A program made the position numbers and the translations under genes. From Nothophaeocryptopus gaeumannii (lineage: Eukaryota; Ascomycota; Dothideomycetes; Mycosphaerellales; Mycosphaerellaceae): DNA of 64,000 bases. Where the stretch lies: contig JASISA010000029.1 of assembly GCA_031771865.1 (NCBI GenBank), forward strand, positions 186,001 through 250,000, written 5' to 3'. The notes under the pieces are model-generated. The model was given only the letters and a program-made list of their open reading frames with translations. It had not been told where the DNA came from and did no database searches. Below, one piece after another: positions 57,309 to 64,000 of the stretch (position 1 is its first letter; each line of letters opens with the position of its first letter).

Positions 57309-57392
57309 GAAGGTTTCCCGGCTTGGCGCACAGCCCTATATAGCGCACAGACACCTGCATACTAACCACCTACCTTTGTAAGTGAATAACTC
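57309..57392 (+). repeat. left terminal inverted repeat
   Basis: Matches the reverse complement of 59369-59452. It ends internally with GTGAATAACTC. Confidence 0.88.
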
Positions 57393-57456
57393 AGCCAATT
57401 CCTAACCGAATCACATGAAACTCAGGATTCTGAGTAAACTTGATATGCTCTTCAAT

Positions 57457-59361
57457 TTAGGATAGGTCAAAGCCTTGGAGGTGCTTTGGCTGCCTCCTTA
57501 TACGCCCTGATCTGCTAGCTACTAGGTTTTGAGACTTCTTGCTTAGTGTGACTACTACATCTTCATTTTGGGGCTGTTCAAAGACAACACGCCTTAGGGG
57601 GTTCTTTACCTTCTTGATAGACTCCTTGAGGTTAGTATCCAGCTGTTTATTAGCTTGGTCAACTTCCTTTTGCCTTTCTTTCCTTGCTTTCTCAGCAGCA
57701 GCTTTCTCTTTCTTCTCCTTTACCTCCTGTTGCTTTTGAATAGCCTTCAACTGCCGAGCATTGGCTTGGAACTGTTTCTCTGCCTCCTTCTGAACTTTAG
57801 CTGCCTCTTTAGCAGCCTGATCAGTGTCTTTCTTTGCTTCCTTTTCAGCTAATATCTCCTTTGCCCTAGCTACCTTGTTTGGGCTTGCAAAGATTGCTCC
57901 ACTTTCTTCTTCAGCCCTAACTAGCTCAAAGAGCTTTTGGCCTCGCTTTCTACGCTTCTTTTCTTCATATAGGGACTGTAAAAGGGCGTCCTTTTCCCTC
58001 TGAAGTCTTACATTCTCTGAATGAAGGTAGGCAACTTTATTCTTCAGCTTCCTTGCCTGTATGTTATGTCTCATTGTCCCCTTTGCTACAGCTCCTTCAA
58101 CTATAGTTTGGATCTTGCTCTAGTCATTCAGGGATAAGGCAGAGTTGTTGGATCCCCTTGAGTTTGGCCTAGAGCCTGCCTTGTTGTTTTCCAGCTTCTT
58201 CTTCTTTGGCAGCTTTAATAGGACGATCTCAGGGTTATATGGATAGATACCTGTCTTTTCAAAGCCAGAGGCAACGTTTGAAGGGACCATAGCAAGGGAC
58301 CAAGCTTCCCAAAAGAGCTAAAAGAATACACGCTTTGTAATACCCACAAGACCATGGCTCTTTGCTGTAAACCTATCCAAAGCTTGGGAGTACCGAGTAG
58401 CTAAAGGGGCGAAGAGAGAGACATCCAATGGCTGGAGTCTATGTGTCGAATGAGGAGGATAGACAGCCAAAAGGATCCGGTAGGCCAGGCAGTAATTAAC
58501 AAAGCGCATGTTCAGATGTGAGCCATGACCATCAACAAACAGGAGCCTCCAATCTCGACCATTCCTAGCCTTTGGCTTTGTAAAACGATCATAGACCTCT
58601 GTTAACCATTGGTATCCAAGCTTATCTGAAGTCCAGCCATTTGGTAAGCTTGTAAAGAAAGCACTATGCTTGTCTGGGTCAATATCCTCTACCTAGGTAT
58701 CCTGAAGATTGCCAGATTGGGCCTTATATATCAAGGTAGGAGGAAGTACTGAACTATCTGCACAGACAGCTGCAATATAGGTAATCCATTCACGATTACC
58801 ATCTTGAAGAACTCCAACTAGTTTGCCCTCTTTGAAAGCTCCTTTTGTAAAGATCCTTTGAGACTTGTTGACCACCCCAAGAAGGAACCCTTTCTCATCC
58901 ATATTGACCATATTGTTTGGCTGGATATTATGCTTTTGGATCTTCTTTTCAAGGAGGCTGAAGTATAGGGCATAGTACTTTTCATTATCAGCCTGAGATC
59001 TTGCTTTATCCAGGCCTAAAAGATAGCCAGTATCCAAAATGTCAGAGTGCCTTTTTGTAAAAGCAGCAGGCCAGTTCTTTCCAGGCAAGTAACCCACGAT
59101 ATCAAAGGCGAAGTTCCTCAACATTGTAGCAGTAGGAGGGATACCATAGTTAGTAAGATCCTTGATATATTCGCAAAGGTCATGCTCCTGTTGGTCGTTC
59201 AAAACTCGGTTGTTTTCATACTGCTGCTGCTTGGTCCCTTGTTTGCCATTCCATACTTTTGACAGCTTGGATCTTTCTATTTTGAACTTCTTTGCTGTCT
59301 CAGATATATTCGGCTTATCTGACAGTCTTAGATCTGCAAGCGCCTTCTCAATCTGATCCAT
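57457..59361 (-). pseudogene. pogo/Fot1 transposase (HTH-CENPB, DDE_1) with three in-frame TAG codons
   Basis: One frame of 634 codons runs from 59361, interrupted only by TAG at 58693-58695, 58318-58320 and 58120-58122. In order it has an N-terminal helix-turn-helix (ISETAKKFKIERSKLSKVWNG), a CENP-B-type second DNA-binding domain, then the catalytic Asp residues in NMDEKGF, LLFVDGHGSH and HRLQPLDVSLF. It ends with a long Lys/Glu/Ala-rich coiled coil and a basic tail. All three stops sit where a CAG (Gln) codon would keep the frame, the product expected from RIP (CpA to TpA). The copy is therefore inactive but still nearly full length, so the insertion or last activity is fairly recent. Confidence 0.85.
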
Positions 59362-59368
59362 GGTTGTC

Positions 59369-59452
59369 GAGTTATTCACTGACAAAGATAGGTGTATGGA
59401 CCATATGAGTCTGTGCGCCATATAGGGTTGTGCGCCAAGCCGGGAAACCTTC
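59369..59452 (-). repeat. right terminal inverted repeat
   Basis: Partner of the repeat at 57309-57392. The transposase start codon lies just inside it at 59361. Confidence 0.88.
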
Positions 59453-60167
59453 TAGCTCGTTCTTCAAGAACTTGGTCCTCATCTCTTCTTGTCGCTTTTC
59501 GTACTGCGTTCGCATCTCAGGCCCGCCAACGTCCCATTTAGTGGTGACAAACACTACATTCGACAAGGTTTCAGTGCCGCAGAGCTTGGTGAACATAGTG
59601 AAGTTCTTCAGAGTCGAGCCTTTCATCTTGGTCTCAGTAATCTCGCGAAGGTAAATGATACCGGTTACTCGCATCCCAGTCTTATACCTGAAATAATATT
59701 AGTATACTCATAACGGGCAGCTCACACGAGACTAGGGCCCATACGTCACCGCCAACCAGTCAGTTATCCTCCTCAGGATTTCATAGTCGGTCAGATGCGT
59801 ATCATCGAATCCAGGACTGTCCACGATGCACATTTCCCGGTTGTCCATCTTGTAAGTCACCTGCTGCATCTCGTGCGTAGTAGATTCCGAGTCATGGCCT
59901 ACCTCAGCTATCACTTGGCCTGCCAGAAGGTTGATGAACTGGGGCATAATCAGTTTACGTTAGTATGATTAGCCAGAAACTCTTACAGAGCTCTTGCCGG
60001 ATCCAGTCGCTCCCATGAGACTGGTTGAAATGTTAGCTCCGCGTTCTCCGACGCATAGCCAGATTTCTGGAGAACACTCACATAACGAGATCCATGTGGC
60101 CATCGTCCGGGAGCTCTGCGAAAACACGACCACCCTCCGATTGTGAGTTTGTCTGATCGTCGGCCAT
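59453..60167 (-). pseudogene. AIG1-like P-loop GTPase, 3' end disrupted by transposon
   Basis: Exons are 60167-60082, 60020-59987, 59938-59745 and 59687 onward, with three GT-AG introns that preserve frame. The product starts MADDQTNSQSEGG and has the G1 P-loop LMGATGSGKSSFINLL, G3 DSPGFDDTHLTD, and G4 VVFVTTKWD, the layout of fungal AIG1/GIMAP-like or Toc34-like GTPases. After KFLKNELE the frame runs into the inverted repeat of the transposon and stops 32 codons later at 59372. The C-terminal region that in relatives follows the G4 motif is missing. The G domain itself is nearly complete, so a truncated product could still be made. Relatives in animals and plants act in membrane-associated defence or organelle import. 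The fungal role is unknown. Confidence 0.72.
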
Positions 60168-61018
60168 TGCTAACGGAGAAGATGTCGATAGTGCTGCACG
60201 TGAATGTGATATTGCGGAAAACCCAGCGCGAGTTTGTGAGTAAAAGTTGGAGAATACTCGCGGAGAACGCGGCTCATATACAAGTGTTTACGAGTGCCTC
60301 GTCCTGAGCAGCTTCAGCCTCGACCGCAACAGAGTGGGTACAGCGTGTAGGAGCAACATTTCGCACATCATGACCAGGGTCGAGAGGCCGCCATGGGCGG
60401 TGGCTATGTTTATCTCAGATCGCTGGATAAGGCTAGGAGAGTTGGGCTTGCAGGTAGCCGTCTATGGCTCAAACTGTAGTGTACCGGAGCCCTCGTAGCC
60501 TTGCCAGAAGATTTACTCCCTCTTCGTTTTCTGGACGTTTCGGCTCCGAAACCTGACGTCCCGCTGATGCAAGCCCAGAGTCGTATCACGCCTATACCAT
60601 GGCGTCTCCATGCAATGGCCCATACAAGCCGTGGATCGCACTACTGTACCTGAGAATATTGAACTACTCGGCTACTAAGATAGGAAATAGCTTTAATAGT
60701 ATCGTTTCCTCTATATTAGCGACATCGAGGGTTCCCTTACTAATTGTCTTCCTTAGTCTTCTCGGCCTTCTTATACCTGCAGCACTTTATTATTTAAATC
60801 GGATTATTTTAATCCAGACACTCACTTACTAATCTAGATCACATGCAGTCCAGTTTAGATTAGATCCTTTAACTAGTCTGGTTTGGATAATGCAGATCAC
60901 TGGCTTCTGCGAATGCCTGACCCAGTTTGACTTGCTATCTTGATGCTTCTCGGCGATATGAATACATGTGCTCATCTATGGATTTCTTCTCACATCGACC
61001 CTGCTCAGACAGCAATCG
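60168..61018. other. intergenic with an AT-rich patch
   Basis: About 60650-60900 is AT-rich with repeated TAGATTAG/TCTAGAT words, suggesting an old RIP-affected insertion. No gene is supported. Confidence 0.4.
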
Positions 61019-62241
61019 CTATGCACCTAATGCTTGGAGCGCAGCTTTCAGTCTCTGGCAATCGCTGCCTAGCTCTGTGCCAAACTGGTCAATGTACTGG
61101 AGAACTGTCTCGGGCCTGCTCCAGTCGGCGACGCTTGCACTCAAGCCCGCGCTCAGCTGCTCCATCTTTTGGATCTTATCTTGGTCATTGAGATGTGTGA
61201 TGTTTGCTTTCATATTGTAGATAAAGCACATGATCAAACAGAACCCTCTGATGTTGGACTCGAGATTTTGTTGATGATCGGTAGCTGAAGAGCTGTGTCA
61301 GCTGTATCCGGCTCGAGCATGAGGACATGTACTTGCCTTGTCTGCAAAGTCGCTTAGTTTCCAGTAGATTTCGTCCGGAATTGATGGCTTCGGTACCGGT
61401 CCATCCCAAGCTTGCGCCGACAGATATGGACACAACAGGAATGACGACCCAGGGCATCAAGCCCGCTGCTACAACCATGCCAGCAAACATACCCGCACTT
61501 GTAGCTGCCCCAGCTGTCCACTTCACGAATTCCGCTGTTTTGCCTGCTGATTGCCTGTCGACGGCCGTCTCGACGGTGAGAGAGGTGTGGTATACCATCA
61601 CTGTCAAGACTCTAGTGGCAACCTCAATGCTAAGGAGCTCTAGCTCCGGATTGTGAATATTTTCCTTGAGAGACCCAAGGAATAACTCTGAGTCTGCTTG
61701 ATACTTAATCATAAATGCTTCAGCATCAAGCGCAGCCTTCTTTGCGCTGGTTGCGTCAAGCTTCAAATCGACGAGGTTTCTGCGTGCCTTGAAGATACTA
61801 ATCATCAGCTATGCAGATACGTCTGCTCAAATTTGGCGAACCATCTGCTTACCCATATTCGAGCCGCAGGTGCATATTGACTGCACATCTGCCAGATTGG
61901 CTGACTCATATTTGCCCATTTCGGATTTTTGCCCCAAATTGTCATGATGGCGTCCACCAATGCCAGGAGCACATCCAGTGATTTCGGGTGGTCAACGATG
62001 AATGCACTCATGTCGTCAATCGCCAAGAGCCTGTGTTGTGGTCAGTCCGGTTGCGTGTCAAAAGACAGAGCAAGTTCCCATACGTTGGAGCGTAGGCATA
62101 TTTGGCATAGCCCCTGATAGGAACACAGTCAGATGATCTGTTGTTTTCATTGGAGCCAAAGTCCCAAAGCGCCTTGGAGTATGCTATGCGTCGCCGTCGA
62201 GCTGCTGCCGCGTCTGGGTGTAAGGTCAGGGCCTGGGACAT
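61019..62241 (-). CDS. membrane protein with hydrophobic hairpin and flanking helices, 357 aa, 4 exons
   Basis: Exons are 62241-62084, 62030-61853, 61808-61337 and 61284-61019, 1074 nt in frame. The first intron has a CTGACC branch site. The third begins with GC (GCAAGT) and has an AGCTGACA branch, without which the C-terminal exon would not be read. The start is MSQALTLHPDAAAARRRR. A mostly helical segment precedes a 45-residue strongly hydrophobic Gly/Ala/Val stretch (about residues 215-262, including GMFAGMVVAAGLMPWVV). More charged helices follow (HLNDQDKIQKMEQL). No named domain is recognised. The helix-hairpin-helix layout recalls alpha-type pore-forming or membrane-inserting proteins, but that is shape only. 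It lies next to the AIG1-like GTPase in the same orientation. Confidence 0.7.
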
Positions 62242-62897
62242 ATTTGGCGGTCTTCTTGGTTTGGTCTCGCAACAGAAGACTCGATCAGCAATCGGCCGTG
62301 AAGTGAGGTTCAAGCAGTAATGTGGGCCAGAAGACGGAGGGCTGTCGATTGTTTATGGATATTTGCGTCTACGCCATTGAGGCTTGCCGAGAGTATGTAC
62401 GGTCTGGTCCTGACAAGCAAGGCTTTGCGGGTAAAGCTCCATATCTGTGTCGCTGTTAGCCACGTACCTGCTCACAGTAGACTATAGCCTTGCCCGACCA
62501 TAGCTTGGAAGTGTCTGGAGTTTGTGGCTGCGGAATTCCATCCGAAGAAGCCGAGATCTGGTAACGATCCATTCATAGCCGCTGGACGTTGTAAGGTGCG
62601 TATTTCCTCGACTTTATCACCCGCCTCACCAAGCCATGTGCAGCCTGACTATGCTGGTACGGACATTCCGTGCAGTGTGTGGAGTGGGCTGATGCTTGCA
62701 TATAGAACGAGTAGTCTTGTTTTGGCAACTTGCAAGATTGTGTATCATGCACTTGGCAAGGGGTTCGAGACTGTGTAGAACTAGCCTTATGTAAGCCGGC
62801 AACTGCGCCTCAGCTCGCTCTCTCTCCTCGTTCATCGAACGATCATCTCCACATCCTCGTCGACAACGCGCGAAGCAAACAGTTTATCTCTCTCCCA
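62242..62897. promoter_or_regulatory. divergent upstream region between two membrane-protein genes
   Basis: 656 bp between head-to-head start codons at 62241 and 62898. No specific element is recognised. Confidence 0.35.
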
Positions 62898-63787
62898 ATG
62901 TCTGAAATCCAGCGCTGGCAAAACAACGCCACGGCCATACCAGAAGATGCGGGATCGAGCGACATCAAGCGTAGCATCGAGCGACGTAGGCAAAAGGCTA
63001 TCGAGCATCTCGACAGTTACCTTAGTCGGAAACAATACATCAGCTCTCATGATCAAGGCTATGCGGTCGTTTCTCACAACAGGCCCTTAGCTACAGATTC
63101 GAGTCGTACGTCTGAAGCGCACTTCTTGATGAACAGCCTCATTAACGAAGCTATAGTTCTCAGCTCTCACGATCAGAGCTATGCAGTCGTTTCTCATAAT
63201 GTGCCCGTAGCTGGCGGTTCGAATCGTAAGTTTGGAACGCACTTATCGAAGAAGTTGCATCATTGACAAAGCTGCAGTCCAGCCTTGCAACAACGCCGAA
63301 TGGGAGCGTGCTGGGCGTAACGTGGCTTACGACTTCTTGCACAGCGACCTCTCGTTCATCGAGGGCTATCTAGCTGTATTGAGTAACAAGACACCTGTCT
63401 TCAGTCGACTTTTTGAAGTTGGGTAAGTTCTCCTTCCTGTGTTTAGAAACTTCAGCTCTCCTGCCCTTGATCGTGCAGACTTTGTCGTGACAAAAAGCCA
63501 CTGATACACTAGTTAGTGTTCCAGGGGTCCTCGCAACCACTGCCTTTGTGTATTTGTGGCGATTTTATCGTGCTGGTGGCATTGCTCTCGTGATGGAGGT
63601 CGTCTGGGCCACGTCTTATTCCTCATTCAAGATTGGAAGCTTATGGCTGCTTAGAGAATGCCAGGCACGCGTCTCGACTATGTTGAAGCTGCTGGAGGAC
63701 GCCAAACTCGACAATGATTCCAGGGAAGTTCTGCAGTCATGGCATTGGAAAGCTATCCAGGGTTGGCGGGGTTTCCTTGACATCTAA
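62898..63787 (+). CDS. membrane protein with duplicated exon module, 230 aa, 4 exons
   Basis: Exons are 62898-63105, 63157-63225, 63278-63422 and 63517-63787, 693 nt in frame. The acceptor of the last intron was chosen at TTAG 63516 because the nearby CCAG breaks the frame. Residues 1-47 are charged and helical. Then the block SSHDQ(G/S)YAVVSHNxPxA occurs twice, once at the end of exon 1 and once as exon 2. The C-terminal half has a helical segment (WERAGRNVAYDFLHSDLSFIEGYLAVL), one or two membrane helices (GVLATTAFVYLWRF, IALVMEVVWATSY) and an amphipathic helix. The family is not recognised. It is divergent from the 357-aa membrane protein, which may mean shared control. Confidence 0.6.
63049..63277 (+). 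repeat. tandem duplication of exon plus intron, ~117 bp units
   Basis: The segment around 63042-63156 and its copy around 63162-63277 align throughout. The coding part (AGCTCTCAYGATCARRGCTATGC...), a phase-1 donor ending ...TCGARTC|GT, and the intron with its acceptor are all duplicated. Both introns are 51-52 nt and both interrupt the codon after its first base, so either module can be skipped or included without changing frame. Confidence 0.75.
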
Positions 63788-64000
63788 ATGTTACTCGTTC
63801 ACCATTTGTTGAACTGTTTCGCTTGAATGCGTTGAAATATCTCCTACTACAGCACTTCAAGCCTACGATTTAGGTCTTCTATTGCTAACGTAGCCGGGTT
63901 CGCAGTTCTCGGATTATCCTGTGACCTAGTGATGCATGCCATACTTTACACTAACAGAAGGAGATAGGAAACGCAAAAGGAAGAGGAGGAGGGGAAGGAG
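63788..64000. other. 3' flank to window end
   Basis: Ends in a purine-rich GGAAGAGGAGGAGG tract. Nothing else is seen. Confidence 0.4.

Larger units (their letters stand above)
57309..59452 (-). mobile_element. pogo/Fot1-type DNA transposon with 84-bp terminal inverted repeats
   Basis: A 2144-bp element. Its ends (57309-57392 and the reverse complement of 59369-59452) align over 84 bp: the outer 44 bp have two mismatches, the middle is diverged, and the inner 20 bp have about two. Both ends start GAAGGTTTCCCGGCTTGGCG. The right end is flanked by TA as expected for the superfamily. The left flank reads GA, so the TA duplication is not intact. The element fills most of its length with one transposase frame and sits inside the 3' coding part of the AIG1-like GTPase gene. 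Confidence 0.85.

Noticed and set aside
63215..63226. GGTTCGAATCG B-box-like word
   Set aside because: It lies at an exon-intron junction inside the duplicated module, with no tRNA fold.
1..64000. CRISPR array or bacterial operon structure
   Set aside because: The window is eukaryotic nuclear DNA with spliceosomal introns. No regularly spaced identical repeats were seen.

Overview
This window is nuclear DNA from a filamentous ascomycete, most likely a dothideomycete. The genes are fungal (RNA polymerase III C34, U2AF small subunit, an RPD3-type deacetylase, proteasome Rpn11, malic enzyme). Introns are mostly about 45-60 nt, with GTRNGT donors and CTRAC-like branch points just before the acceptor. 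There are fungal NLR-type remnants, and one DNA transposon carries stop codons of the kind left by repeat-induced point mutation (RIP). The taxonomic placement is inferred from these traits, not from a search.

Layout. 1-9 kb is gene-poor: a broken SprT-like metalloprotease (1934-2796), a secreted epoxide hydrolase (3593-5004), and small hypothetical genes (6840-7219, 7589-7905, perhaps 8150-8428). 9.3-18.7 kb holds a secreted alpha/beta hydrolase, RPC34, a decayed NACHT (NLR-like) gene with a HET-s-like motif in front of it, the U2AF small subunit and a small single-span membrane protein. 19.8-24.4 kb holds a second NLR remnant and a divergently arranged MFS transporter (frameshifted) and FAD monooxygenase. 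24.5-27.6 kb is repeat-rich with two doubtful small genes and a degenerate ~100-130 bp tandem repeat. 27.7-33 kb has an ERCC6L2-like SNF2 ATPase and an FMP42/SLC43-like MFS protein, convergently transcribed. 34-42 kb has a zinc-knuckle-like protein, an Alt a 1-like secreted protein and a DUF7492 secreted protein, separated by long empty stretches. 43.4-55.4 kb is a core housekeeping block: RPD3 and RPN11 (divergent), an ABCC transporter and mitochondrial malic enzyme.

57.3-63.8 kb is the accessory end. A pogo/Fot1-type transposon with 84-bp terminal inverted repeats sits in the 3' part of an AIG1-like GTPase gene. Next to it lie a 357-aa membrane protein with a hydrophobic hairpin between helical segments, and, divergently, a 230-aa membrane protein carrying a tandem exon-plus-intron duplication. 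I recognise no named system in these three neighbours. They are the best candidate here for something undescribed. Spliced models for nearly all multi-exon genes were rebuilt by hand from splice signals and checked for reading-frame length.
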